A stretch of DNA of 64,000 bases from Ancylobacter sonchi (GTDB taxonomy: Bacteria > Pseudomonadota > Alphaproteobacteria > Rhizobiales > Xanthobacteraceae). A program made the translations under genes and the position numbers. The notes below the pieces were generated by a model. That model was given only the letters and a program-made list of their open reading frames with translations, ran no database searches and was not told the DNA's origin. Where the stretch lies: assembly GCF_018390695.1 (NCBI RefSeq), contig NZ_JAHBGF010000036.1, forward strand, positions 558,001-622,000. Reading direction: 5' to 3'. The first letter of the stretch is position 1; every line of letters begins with the position of its first letter. Below are positions 42,601 to 50,186 of this stretch, one piece after another.

Positions 42601-43130
42601 TCGGCCTCACGCCCGGCATGGCGCCCCAGCAGGACCAGCAGGGCCCGCATATTGTCCGGCCCGCCGGCGCGGAAATAGCCGAGCAGCGCCGCGAGTTCGT
42701 CCGCCGCCAGCGTCGAGGCTCCGGCGAGGCGCGGATCGTCGCGGTCCTCGCCCGGCAGCACGGCGAGCGCGAAGCCGTACGCCCGCGCCGCCGCCGCCAG
42801 CCGCTCGACGCCATAGCGCCACCAGTCGAGCCCGCCGAGCAGCCGCACCACCACGATCCGGGCGTGCGGCGCCAGCCGGTCGACCCAGAGATCGACCGAC
42901 ATCGGGTGCTTCAGCTCGCGCAGATTGGTCAGGGCGAGCGAAGGCGGTGTCCGAAACAGCGGCGCCCCGCCCGACACCGCCTCCCCGCTCCGATCTCCGG
43001 ATGCCCGTGCCAGCGCCGCAAGGTCGCTGTCGGCGAAGGACGCCACCACGATCTCCGCCGGCGCCTGCGCGAGATCGACCGGCTCAGCGAGGTCGTCGAG
43101 CGAGCTGGAGCTGGTGGCGAGGATGTGCAT
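39615..43130 (-). CDS. cobN: Cobaltochelatase subunit CobN, with an in-frame repeat insertion
   Basis: CobN is the large, substrate-binding subunit that with CobS and CobT inserts cobalt into hydrogenobyrinic acid diamide. The 1171-residue product is a magnesium-chelatase H-type protein; HMGAHGTLEWLPGKQVALTP and LVVGALPVAYPFIVSNPGEA are characteristic blocks. About residues 203-262 (RHTSSPNPLPAGERAF through GEGWGEGEAPATDRG) are low-complexity and encoded by a palindromic repeat; the frame stays open through it. CobS and CobT are not in the window. The ATG at 43130 is 129 bases after the cobW stop. Confidence 0.95.
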   Translation of the reverse strand: MHILATSSSSLDDLAEPVDLAQAPAEIVVASFADSDLAALARASGDRSGEAVSGGAPLFRTPPSLALTNLRELKHPMSVDLWVDRLAPHARIVVVRLLGGLDWWRYGVERLAAAARAYGFALAVLPGEDRDDPRLAGASTLAADELAALLGYFRAGGPDNMRALLVLLGRHAGREAEVPPPRPLPLAGFYDWDEGGAGAALAFPRHTSSPNPLPAGERAFAAIRPALSPRTEPDRSRVPHSTRPTSDASDVGGEGWGEGEAPATDRGERTAIDEAPVVPVLFYRSLLMAGDTAPVDALCAALAARGMVPRPIFVASLKEPQAAAFLRCELPGLRPAALVTLTAFAVSEAGEEGLLDLTDAPVLQAVVATTRRAAWRESARGLASADLAMHVVLPELDGRVLAGAVSFKDMAEAGATHLVNRPEPELVAAVADRVAALVRLRRLVPSSRRVAVILPDYAGAAGRTGWAVGLDVPASVRALLADMQAAGYCVADVPADERALVAALGADGPLGEVLSIETYRSLLAALPPEAFVALNAAWGAPEDDPDCIDGAFRFRAIRCGNALVALAPDRGSAAERRAQYHDPALPPRHALVAFGLWLQREADALVHMGAHGTLEWLPGKQVALTPSCFPSLVVGALPVAYPFIVSNPGEAAQAKRRIAAVTLGHLPPPMKDAELDGDARDLERLVDEYAQADGLDRRRREKLARLIVEEAGRTGLAREARLDGTDDGEALRRIDAWLCDLKELRLKDGFHVYGRGPCGGEERDGLLAALDGRRVKAGPAGAPARGRSDVLPTGRNLSTADPRGLPTPTAMDLGRLAADEVVRAYMQAHGDWPRALVLDLWGSATLRTGGEEIAQGLALIGARPVWDPATGRVTGIEVLPPAVMGRPRIDVTFRISGLFRDLFPAQIVLLDAALKAVARRDEPAEENPLAAAGEGAPRIFGTAPGAYGAGLDMLAGEREADAVGTAYLASASHAYGGAEGTARPAAEAFAARVAAADLIVHGQDDPGRDLLEGDADLAFLGGFAAAAASLGRAPDLVVLDTSDPARPTARPLDQALARIVRRRVAPGYIEGLLRHGPRGAAEIVETVDRLVGFAEVTPAVPSYLIDLIHAAYVADERVRAFLAAQSPDGAGFVADRLDGARRRGLWHPRRNDVDVGLDGLRVPGRGGEAAE
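42355..42515. repeat. Palindromic repeat element inside cobN
   Basis: At 42376-42401 a 26-base perfect palindrome is built from CCAACATCGGATG and its complement. On one side lies ATCGGGTTCTGTGCGGG, then a second inverted pair (CCCTCTC and GAGAGGG, about 42476-42496). Together these form an element of about 160 bases that codes for the odd stretch of CobN. A diverged copy in the other orientation lies at about 52880-52961 and shares CTCCACCAACATCGGATG. Confidence 0.8.
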
Positions 43131-43259
43131 GGCGCCGCTACCGAGCCGCGCCGGTGCGCACGACGACACGAGGCAGGTGCGCGCCCTCACCGGACGCGCC
43201 GGTCGCGCCCGGGATCGCCGACGGCATCGGTTCAGCCGCGCGCCGCGCCATCGCCCGCC

Positions 43260-44315
43260 TCAGGCCGCCACCGGCTCGCCGGCGAGGATGGCCTCCACCT
43301 TCGACCGGTCGAGCCCCTTCAGCCCGATGGCGACCAGCCGGCCGCGGCGCTCCCCGGCGCCCCAGGGCCGGTCGTAATGGTGGTCGACGCGCGGCCCCAC
43401 CGCCTGCACGAGCAGGCGCATCGGCTTGCCGGCCACCGCGAGGAAGCCCTTCACCCGCAGCACCTCCGCCTCCTCGGCGGCCTTGGCCACACGAACGGCG
43501 AACTCGGCGGGGTCGGCGATCTCCGGCACCTCGACGACGAAGCTGTCGAAATCGTCGTGGTCGTGCTCGGCCTCGTTATCGTGATGGGTGCGGCGGTTTT
43601 CGATGTCGTCCTCGGTGCCCACGCCGAGGCCGAGCAGCACCGCCGGGTCGAGCCGGCCGCCGGTGACGTTCACCACCCGCACGCCCTTCGGCAGCTCGGC
43701 GTCGAGCGCCGCGCGTGCCCGCACCGCGCCATCGGCGTCGATCAGGTCGGCCTTGGTCAGCACCACCAGGTCGGCGCAGGCGATCTGGTCGTCGAACACC
43801 TCCTCGATCGGGTCGTCATGGTCGAGCGAGGCGTCGGCCGCCCGCTGCTCGGCCAGCGCGTCGTGATCATGGGCGACGCGGCCGGACGCCAGCGCCTCGC
43901 CATCGACCACCGCGACGACGCCGTCCACCGTCACCCGGCTTTTGATCGCCGGCCAGTGGAAGGCCTGCACCAGCGGCTTGGGCAGCGCGAGGCCGGAGGT
44001 CTCGATGAGGATGTGGTCGACCTTCGGCACGCGGGAGAGGATGGCGTCGAGCGCCGGCACGAAATCGTCGGCCACCGTGCAGCAGATGCAGCCATTGGCC
44101 AGCTCGACGACATTCTCCTCCGGGCAGGTCTCGATGCCGCAGCCCTTCAGGATGTCGCCGTCGATGCCGACATCGCCGAACTCGTTGACGATCACCGCGA
44201 GGCGCTTGCCCTTGGCGTTCTCCAGCACGTGGCGGATCAGCGTGGTCTTCCCGGCGCCGAGGAAGCCGGTGACGATGGTGCAGGGAACACGGGCGAGCGA
44301 GGTGGAACCAGTCAT
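43260..44315 (-). CDS. cobW: CobW GTPase (metal chaperone of the cobalamin pathway)
   Basis: CobW is a G3E-family GTPase thought to deliver cobalt to the cobaltochelatase. The 351-residue product has Walker A GFLGAGKTT (17-25), the metal-binding GCICC motif (75-79), the TKAD guanine site and a His/Asp-rich loop at 244-254 (HHDNEAEHDHDD). The ATG at 44315 has GGAG upstream. A cobalamin riboswitch precedes it, and it heads the minus-strand series cobW-cobN-cobG-H-I-J. Confidence 0.96.
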   Translation of the reverse strand: MTGSTSLARVPCTIVTGFLGAGKTTLIRHVLENAKGKRLAVIVNEFGDVGIDGDILKGCGIETCPEENVVELANGCICCTVADDFVPALDAILSRVPKVDHILIETSGLALPKPLVQAFHWPAIKSRVTVDGVVAVVDGEALASGRVAHDHDALAEQRAADASLDHDDPIEEVFDDQIACADLVVLTKADLIDADGAVRARAALDAELPKGVRVVNVTGGRLDPAVLLGLGVGTEDDIENRRTHHDNEAEHDHDDFDSFVVEVPEIADPAEFAVRVAKAAEEAEVLRVKGFLAVAGKPMRLLVQAVGPRVDHHYDRPWGAGERRGRLVAIGLKGLDRSKVEAILAGEPVAA

Positions 44316-44357
44316 GAAGGCGTCTCCGGCGGCGTTGCAGTGTGAGGGCACGCCGGC

Positions 44358-44375
44358 CGCGGGAGGCTTCCCGCG
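44358..44375 (-). terminator. Hairpin in the expression platform of the cobW riboswitch
   Basis: A seven-base-pair stem CGCGGGA/TCCCGCG with a four-base loop lies between the riboswitch and the cobW start. It has no T run. It may be one of the alternative structures through which the riboswitch acts. Confidence 0.35.
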
Positions 44376-44446
44376 CACGCCGCAGGCGCCTCGTTGGGCC
44401 CGCGGCGTCACCTGCCTGCCGGGCACCCCGCCGGCACGCACGACCG

Positions 44447-44635
44447 GACCGTCGGCAGGTCTCCTGGCTCGCGGGTCGCCGCCCTTGCCGCCTTCCCGGA
44501 TCGCTCCAGTGGCTTTTCGGCTCGGGCTCGCCGCTCACAGTTGCGGGGGCAGCCGCGGAATTGCCGGCCCGTTTCCGGGCCCGCGCACCGCATTCCCTCT
44601 TCGTCCCTCCCGGTGAAGGGAGGAAACCGTCGGTC
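44447..44635 (-). promoter_or_regulatory. Cobalamin riboswitch before cobW
   Basis: On the minus strand the element shows the conserved parts in order: GGGAATGCGGTGCG, then GCGGCTGCCCCCGCAACTGT, GCCACTGG and the B12 box AGCCAGGAGACCTGCC (44454-44469). A short closing stem GACCG/CGGTC (44631-44635 with 44447-44451) bounds it. Adenosylcobalamin binding would shut off cobW-cobN and the genes behind them. Confidence 0.93.
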
Positions 44636-44666
44636 GCGGCCACTAAAGGTGCGCGGCGGGGGAATG

Positions 44667-44876
44667 TCAACGCGGGGCGTGAAGCAGCAGGCCCGGCTTG
44701 CCGTCCTGGCAGTTCGGGCAGCGGCCGATATGGAAATCGCAGCTGTTTGCGCCGTAGCCCGTTCCACAGGACGTGCATTGGAGCAGCCAGACGATGGCGA
44801 AGCGATGATTGCCCCGCCACCCGGTCTTTTCCACCAGCTTCTGGCCACGAGCATTCACTCCGGCGCCCTCTGCCAC
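44667..44876 (-). CDS. Small zinc-ribbon-like protein of unknown function, 69 residues
   Basis: The soluble 69-residue product has two Cys pairs, CTSCG and CPNC, about 17 residues apart, with an additional SCDFH in between; this is a likely zinc ribbon. Its N-terminal GVNARGQKLVEKTGWRGNHRF looks conserved-protein-like, but I cannot name the family. The GTG at 44876 follows GGGAAGGA; a second GTG lies six codons in. The gene sits between two cobalamin riboswitches and points into the cobW riboswitch, so its transcript would read through into it. Confidence 0.65.
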   Translation of the reverse strand: MAEGAGVNARGQKLVEKTGWRGNHRFAIVWLLQCTSCGTGYGANSCDFHIGRCPNCQDGKPGLLLHAPR

Positions 44877-44957
44877 GCTGTCCTTCCCTTGCTTTCGACG
44901 ATCCTAATCGTCAGGAGTCCATTGCGAAGCCCCCGCCGGCCGGTATAGTTGAAGCCA

Positions 44958-45149
44958 GTCGACGGTTTCCGTGATGCGCACGGGACGCAAGACGGGAACG
45001 CGGTGGGATCTTGGCCTTCGGGCAGGGTCGATTCCGTGGCTGCCCCCGCAACTGTAAGCGGCGAGCCTACCTCTACTGGCCACTGGCGTTCGCGCCGGGA
45101 AGGCGGAGGGACGGGCGACGACCCGCGAGCCAGGAGACCGGCCGTCGAC
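44958..45149 (+). promoter_or_regulatory. Cobalamin riboswitch before cbtBA
   Basis: A closing stem GTCGACGG/CCGTCGAC (44958-44965 with 45142-45149) encloses the conserved GGGAACGCGGTGGGATC, GGCTGCCCCCGCAACTGTAAGC, GCCACTGG and B12 box AGCCAGGAGACCGGCC (45128-45143). It would repress the plus-strand genes cbtB, cbtA, cobP, cobO and perhaps cobQ when cobalamin is plentiful. Confidence 0.96.
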
Positions 45150-45205
45150 ATCACTCCGGCCATCGCGGTGGCCGGCCCTCGGGTGGAGGGCAGAAGGAGA
45201 CGACC

Positions 45206-45397
45206 ATGAATAGCCTGAACGCACGCCCGCATTCCGCCGCCGCCGCAACCGAGACCCCGGCCTCGCGCGCGCTCGCCATCACCTTCGCCGCGCTGCTCGG
45301 CGTGTTCGTGATCGGCGGGGTGGGCTTCTCCCACATCGCCGCCGCGCACAATGCGGCGCACGACGTGCGTCACGTCAACGCCTTCCCCTGCCACTGA
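45206..45397 (+). CDS. cbtB: Cobalt transporter small subunit CbtB
   Basis: CbtB and CbtA form a predicted cobalt importer, known from cobalamin-riboswitch regulons. The 63-residue protein has one membrane helix (about 22-44) and the typical His-rich end HIAAAHNAAHDVRHVNAFPCH, a probable metal site. AGAAGGAGA precedes the ATG at 45206. It is the first gene behind the plus-strand riboswitch, and cbtA follows after 11 bases. Confidence 0.92.
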   Translation: MNSLNARPHSAAAATETPASRALAITFAALLGVFVIGGVGFSHIAAAHNAAHDVRHVNAFPCH

Positions 45398-45408
45398 CGG
45401 GGGTTTCC

Positions 45409-46158
45409 ATGTCCCTGTTCCGGACGATCCTGCTCGTCGCACTGGTGGCGGGCATCGCTACCGGCGTGGCTTCCGCCGCCGTGCACCTGTTCACCACCGT
45501 GCCGCTGATCCTCAAGGCCGAGACCTTCGAGGGCGGGGAAGCCGCCCCAGCCGCCGAGGTACAGGCCGATGCGCATGCGCACGCCTCGACCGAGGCGCAC
45601 AGCCATGCCGCCGGCGCCGCCGACGACCATCACCACGATCCTGAGGCGTGGTCCCCCGCCGACGGCTTCGAGCGCAACGCCTTCACCGTCGTCGCCAGCA
45701 TCCTCACCGCCTTCGGTTTCGGCCTGCTGCTGGTCGCCGCCACCGAGCTGAAGGGCGGCCTGTCGGGCTGGCGCGAGGGCGTGCTGTGGGGCCTCGCCGG
45801 CTTCGCGGTGTTCACCCTCGCCCCGGGCCTCGGCCTGCCGCCGGAGCTGCCCGCCATGCCGGCCGCGGATCTGATGGCGCGCCAGCTGTGGTGGATCGGC
45901 ACCGCGCTCGCCACCGCCGTCGGCCTCGCCTTGCTGGTCTATGGCCGTTCGCCGCTGCTGGCGGCGCTCGGCGTGCTGGTCATCCTGGCGCCGCACTTCG
46001 TGGGCGCGCCGCAGCCCGACAGCCATGACAGCCCTATCCCGGAAGCGCTGCACCACAGCTTCGTCGTCGCCTCGGTGGCGGTGAGCTTCCTGTTCTGGGT
46101 GCTGCTCGGCGGCCTGTCCGGCTGGCTGCGTCCGCGCCTCGGCGCGCCGGCGGCCTGA
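45409..46158 (+). CDS. cbtA: Cobalt transporter subunit CbtA
   Basis: The 249-residue inner-membrane protein has about six helices; a His-rich loop at about residues 54-76 (DAHAHASTEAHSHA, DDHHHD) follows the first helix and is a likely cobalt-binding site. Length and topology fit CbtA. It lies between cbtB and cobP in a tightly packed transcript. Confidence 0.92.
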   Translation: MSLFRTILLVALVAGIATGVASAAVHLFTTVPLILKAETFEGGEAAPAAEVQADAHAHASTEAHSHAAGAADDHHHDPEAWSPADGFERNAFTVVASILTAFGFGLLLVAATELKGGLSGWREGVLWGLAGFAVFTLAPGLGLPPELPAMPAADLMARQLWWIGTALATAVGLALLVYGRSPLLAALGVLVILAPHFVGAPQPDSHDSPIPEALHHSFVVASVAVSFLFWVLLGGLSGWLRPRLGAPAA

Positions 46159-46166
46159 GAACTGCC

Positions 46167-46670
46167 ATGCCGTTCACCCTCGTCCTCGGCGGCGCGCGCT
46201 CCGGCAAGAGCCGCCACGCCGAGACGCTGGTCGAGCGCTTCCCGGCGCCGTGGTACTACCTTGCCACGGCGCAGGCCTATGACGCCGAGATGGAAGAGCG
46301 CATCGCCCTGCATCGCGACCGCCGTGGCGAAGGCTGGATCGGCGTCGAGGCGCCGCACGACCTCGCCAGCGCGCTCGGCGCCCTGCCTTCCGGCGCCCCG
46401 GTGCTCATCGACTGCCTGACCCTCTGGCTGTCCAACCGCATGCTGGCCGACGCCGATCCCGACCTCGATTCGGCGATCCTTGAAGCCGAGCTGCTCGCCC
46501 ATGACGGCCCGGTGGTGGCGGTGTCCAACGAAGTCGGGCTCGGCATCGTGCCGGACAACGCGCTGGCCCGCCGCTTCCGCGACGCGCAGGGACGGCTCAA
46601 CCAACGCCTCGCCGAGGTAGCCGATGAGGTGATCCTGGTGGTCGCCGGCATTCCGTTGAAGGTGAAGTGA
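46167..46670 (+). CDS. cobP: Adenosylcobinamide kinase / adenosylcobinamide-phosphate guanylyltransferase
   Basis: CobP (CobU of enterobacteria) phosphorylates adenosylcobinamide and adds GMP, preparing the nucleotide loop. The 167-residue protein has the P-loop GGARSGKS at 8-15, the guanylylation region HRDRRGEGW with its His, and LIDCLTLWLSN. Its stop overlaps the cobO start (TGATG). Confidence 0.95.
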   Translation: MPFTLVLGGARSGKSRHAETLVERFPAPWYYLATAQAYDAEMEERIALHRDRRGEGWIGVEAPHDLASALGALPSGAPVLIDCLTLWLSNRMLADADPDLDSAILEAELLAHDGPVVAVSNEVGLGIVPDNALARRFRDAQGRLNQRLAEVADEVILVVAGIPLKVK

Positions 46671-47284
46671 TGACCGACATCTCTGTCGAGGAGGCGGCGC
46701 GCCATCGCGAGAAGATGGCGAAGCGCAAGGCGGTACAGGACGCCGAAGTCGCCGGCAAGACCGTCGAGAAGGGCCTGCTCATCGTCCATACCGGCGCCGG
46801 CAAGGGCAAGTCGACCGCCGCCTTCGGCCTCGCGCTGCGCATTCTCGGCCATGGTGGCCGGGTCGGCGTGGTGCAGTTCATCAAGGGCGCCTGGCACTCG
46901 GCCGAGCGCGACGCGCTCTCGGTCTTCGGCGACCGGGTCGAATGGCACTCCATGGGCGAGGGCTTCACCTGGGAGACGCAGGACAAGGCCCGCGACATCG
47001 CCGCCTGCGCCCGCGCCTGGAACAAGGCGCAAGAGCTGATGGACGATCCGTCCATCGGCCTCGTCATCCTCGACGAGCTCAACATCGCGCTGCGCTACGA
47101 CTACCTGCCGCTCGACGGGGTGATCGCGGTGCTCACGCAGCGCCGCCCGGATCTGCACGTGATCGTCACCGGCCGCAACGCCAAGCCGGAGCTGATCGAG
47201 GCCGCCGACCTCGTCACCGAAATGGCCCTGGTGAAGCACCACTTCAAGGCGGGGGTGAAGGCGCAGAAGGGCATCGAGTTCTGA
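46670..47284 (+). CDS. cobO: Cob(I)yrinic acid a,c-diamide adenosyltransferase
   Basis: CobO (BtuR type) transfers adenosyl from ATP to cobalt(I). The 204-residue protein has the P-loop HTGAGKGKSTAAFG, VVQFIKGAW and the VILDELNIAL block of the family. The ATG at 46670 overlaps the cobP stop; an in-frame GTG directly before it is not preferred. Confidence 0.95.
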   Translation: MTDISVEEAARHREKMAKRKAVQDAEVAGKTVEKGLLIVHTGAGKGKSTAAFGLALRILGHGGRVGVVQFIKGAWHSAERDALSVFGDRVEWHSMGEGFTWETQDKARDIAACARAWNKAQELMDDPSIGLVILDELNIALRYDYLPLDGVIAVLTQRRPDLHVIVTGRNAKPELIEAADLVTEMALVKHHFKAGVKAQKGIEF

Positions 47285-47374
47285 TGCCGCCCCCTCGAAA
47301 TCCCGCTGCGTCATCCCTATCTGCAGGGGGACGCCGGATGTCGCGGCGTGGTCTTCAGATGGAGTTGCGCGTCC

Positions 47375-47599
47375 ATGCGCTCGACGCCCGTTGCCTATCT
47401 CTTCTGGCTGTTCGGCCTCATCGGGGTCTGCGGCATCCACCGTTTCTATGCCGGCCGCTACTGGACCGGCGCGCTGTGGCTGCTGACGCTCGGCCTGCTG
47501 GGCATCGGCCAGATCATCGACCTGTTCCTCATCCCCGGCATGGTGCGCGAAGCCAATCTGGAGCGCCGCGTCGACTATCTGGAAAACCGCCGCGCCTGA
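47375..47599 (+). CDS. TM2-domain membrane protein, 74 residues
   Basis: The product is a TM2 domain: two hydrophobic helices (about 7-24 and 32-54) with the typical [21 protein letters not shown] between them, then a short charged tail. TM2 proteins have no firm function in bacteria. It lies between cobO and cobQ, 90 and 22 bases from them, on the same strand, so it is probably co-transcribed with the cobalamin genes. GGAG sits about ten bases before the ATG at 47375. Confidence 0.85.
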   Translation: MRSTPVAYLFWLFGLIGVCGIHRFYAGRYWTGALWLLTLGLLGIGQIIDLFLIPGMVREANLERRVDYLENRRA

Positions 47600-47621
47600 C
47601 GCGACACGCGGGAGCGGCCCC

Positions 47622-49085
47622 GTGACCGCTCCCGCCCTCATGTTCCAGGGCACCGGCTCGGATGTCGGCAAGTCGCTGATCGTCGCCGGCCTCGCCCGCG
47701 CCTTCGCCCGGCAGGGTCTGAGGGTGCGCCCCTTCAAGCCGCAGAACATGTCGAACAATGCCGCTGTCACGCAGGACGGCGGCGAGATCGGCCGCGCGCA
47801 GGCGCTGCAGGCCCGCGCCGCCTTCGTGCCGCCCAGCGTGCACATGAACCCTGTGCTGCTGAAGCCGCAGAGCGAGACCGGCTCGCAGATCGTCGTGCAG
47901 GGCAAGGCGTGGCGCAGTGCCCGCGCCAGCGACTACCAGCGCCTGAAGCCCGAACTGATGGCCCCGGTGCTGGAGAGCTTCGAGAAGCTCCGCGCGGAGG
48001 CCGACCTCGTGCTGGTTGAAGGCGCCGGCTCGGCCTCGGAGATCAATCTGCGCGCCGCCGACATCGCCAATATGGGTTTTTCGCGCGCGGCGAACGTTCC
48101 CGTCATCCTCATCGGCGACATCGACCGCGGCGGCGTCATCGCCAGCCTGGTCGGCACCCGGGCGGTGATCGACCCGCAAGATGCCGCGATGATCCGCGGC
48201 TTCCTGGTCAACCGCTTCCGCGGCGACCCGGCGCTGTTCGCCAGCGGCATGGACGAGATCGCGCGGCGCACCGCGTGGGAAAATCTCGGCCTGATCCCTT
48301 TCTTCAAGCATGCCCACCGCCTGCCCGCCGAGGACGCGCTCGCCCTCGACGCCGCCCCCGCGCGCAAATCAGGCGCGCGCCTGCGCATCGCCGTGCCGAT
48401 CCTGCCGCGCATCTCCAATTTCGACGACCTCGACCCCTTGGAAGCCGAGCCGGCGGTCGAACTCATCCGCCTGCGGGCCGGCCAGCCGCTGCCGGGGGAC
48501 GTCGACCTCGTCATCCTGCCCGGCTCGAAATCCACCATTGCCGATCTCGCCGAACTGCGCGCCGCCGGCTGGGACATCGACATCGCCGCGCATGCGCGGC
48601 GCGGCGGCCGGGTGCTCGGCCTGTGCGGCGGCTACCAGATGCTCGGGCGCTCCATCGACGATCCCATGGGCATTGAGGGCCCCGCCGGCAAGGTTCCCGG
48701 CCTCGGCCTGCTCGATGTCGACACGGTGCTGACGGCGGAAAAGCGCCTCGTGCCGATCACCGGCGTGAGCACCGACGGCATCGCCTTCCATGGCTACGAG
48801 ATGCATATGGGCGTGACGGAAGGCCCCGACCGCGCCCGCCCCTTCGCCCGCATCGACGGCGAGGGCGTCGAGGGCGCCATCTCGGCCGATGGCCGCGTCG
48901 TCGGCACCTATGCGCATGGCCTGTTCGCCGAAGACGCCCAGCGCTCGGCCTGGCTCACCCGCCTCGGTGCCGCCCCGAGCGTGCTCGACTACGAGGCCGG
49001 CGTCGACGCCGCGCTCGACGCGCTGGCCGACCACCTCGCCCGCCATGTGAAGCTGGACCGGCTCTTGGAGATCGCGCGGGGCTAG
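47622..49085 (+). CDS. cobQ: Cobyric acid synthase
   Basis: CobQ amidates four side chains of adenosylcobyrinic acid diamide. The 487-residue enzyme has an N-terminal P-loop (GTGSDVGKS, about 10-18) with [15 protein letters not shown] and a C-terminal glutamine amidotransferase domain with the Cys in [11 protein letters not shown] and the His in YAHGLF. The GTG at 47622 has GGGAGCGG before it. Its end overlaps the convergent cobD by four bases. Confidence 0.95.
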   Translation: MTAPALMFQGTGSDVGKSLIVAGLARAFARQGLRVRPFKPQNMSNNAAVTQDGGEIGRAQALQARAAFVPPSVHMNPVLLKPQSETGSQIVVQGKAWRSARASDYQRLKPELMAPVLESFEKLRAEADLVLVEGAGSASEINLRAADIANMGFSRAANVPVILIGDIDRGGVIASLVGTRAVIDPQDAAMIRGFLVNRFRGDPALFASGMDEIARRTAWENLGLIPFFKHAHRLPAEDALALDAAPARKSGARLRIAVPILPRISNFDDLDPLEAEPAVELIRLRAGQPLPGDVDLVILPGSKSTIADLAELRAAGWDIDIAAHARRGGRVLGLCGGYQMLGRSIDDPMGIEGPAGKVPGLGLLDVDTVLTAEKRLVPITGVSTDGIAFHGYEMHMGVTEGPDRARPFARIDGEGVEGAISADGRVVGTYAHGLFAEDAQRSAWLTRLGAAPSVLDYEAGVDAALDALADHLARHVKLDRLLEIARG

Positions 49086-50059
49086 AACGCCCAGAACGCC
49101 GCCGCCCCGGCGCCGGCCAGCGCGATCAACAGCCCATCGGCGATGCGGTACAGCGCCAGCGCGCGCCTGATATCCGCCGCCGTGCAGTCCCGCCGCCCGC
49201 CGGTGCCCATATAGCCGTCGGTCACCAGCTGGCCGTGATAGACGCGCGGCCCGGCCAGCGCCAGGCCGAGCGCGCCGGCCAGCGCCGCCTCCGGCCAGCC
49301 GGCATTAGGCGATTTGTGGGCGCGCGCGTCGCGTCGCATCGCCGTCCACGCCCCGCGCGCCGAGGCGCCCGGCATCAGGAAGGCCGCCGCGATCATCAGC
49401 CCGCCGGCCAGCCGCGAGGCCGGCAGGTTGATCAGGTCGTCGAAGCGCGCCGCCGCCCGGCCGAAATCGAGGAAGCGCGGCGTGCGATGGCCGATCATGC
49501 TGTCGGCGGTGTTGGCCGCCTTGTACATGCAGATGCCCGGCAGCCCGCCGATCGCCATCCACAGCGCCGGCGCCACGATGCCGTCGGAGAAGTTCTCGGC
49601 GAGGCTTTCGATCGCCGCCCGCGACACCCCGGCCTCGTCGAGCGCCTCCGGGTCGCGGCCGACGATCATCGACACCGCCGCCCGCCCCTCGGCGAGTCCC
49701 GCATCGAGCCCATCCGCCACCCGTGCGACATGCTCATGGAGGCTGCGCTGCGCCAGCAGCGTCGAGCCGAGCACCGCCACCGCAAGGAAGCCGAAGGGGA
49801 TCGCCAGCAGCGCCTTCTGCGCCATGAGCCCCGCGCCAACGCACACGGTGAGCAGCACCAGCAGCGCGACGAGGCCGGCGAACTGGCGCAGGCGCGGCGG
49901 GTCGCGCTCGCGGTTGAGATGGCGGTCGAGGAGAGAGATCAGCCGCCCGACCCACATCACCGGATGGCCGATGCGCGCCACGAGCAATGCCGGATAGCCG
50001 AAAGCGGCCTCGAACAGCAGCGCGACAAAGGTTAAACCGAGGGTGAGCTCCGGCGCCAT
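49082..50059 (-). CDS. cobD: Adenosylcobinamide-phosphate synthase
   Basis: CobD (CbiB type) attaches the aminopropanol arm to adenosylcobyric acid in the membrane. The 325-residue protein has several hydrophobic helices and the family blocks [32 protein letters not shown] and [14 protein letters not shown]. It is convergent with cobQ and divergent from recQ, so it has its own promoter in the short recQ gap. Confidence 0.95.
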   Translation of the reverse strand: MAPELTLGLTFVALLFEAAFGYPALLVARIGHPVMWVGRLISLLDRHLNRERDPPRLRQFAGLVALLVLLTVCVGAGLMAQKALLAIPFGFLAVAVLGSTLLAQRSLHEHVARVADGLDAGLAEGRAAVSMIVGRDPEALDEAGVSRAAIESLAENFSDGIVAPALWMAIGGLPGICMYKAANTADSMIGHRTPRFLDFGRAAARFDDLINLPASRLAGGLMIAAAFLMPGASARGAWTAMRRDARAHKSPNAGWPEAALAGALGLALAGPRVYHGQLVTDGYMGTGGRRDCTAADIRRALALYRIADGLLIALAGAGAAAFWAF

Positions 50060-50186
50060 CCGCACTGATTCTCTCAAAACCGGCAGGAGGCCGCACCATG
50101 TCCATCGCCGCCACAGCCGTCCAGAGCCTGTCTTCCGTCCAGCGTTTGTCAGCCGTCCCGGGCCGATCCGACCGGCGCCGCGCAGC

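Noticed and set aside
44577..44640. The inverted repeat near 44606-44622 as another copy of the cobN element
   Set aside because: It is a short CCTCCC/GGGAGG stem at the 5' edge of the cobW riboswitch and shares no longer sequence with the repeat family.
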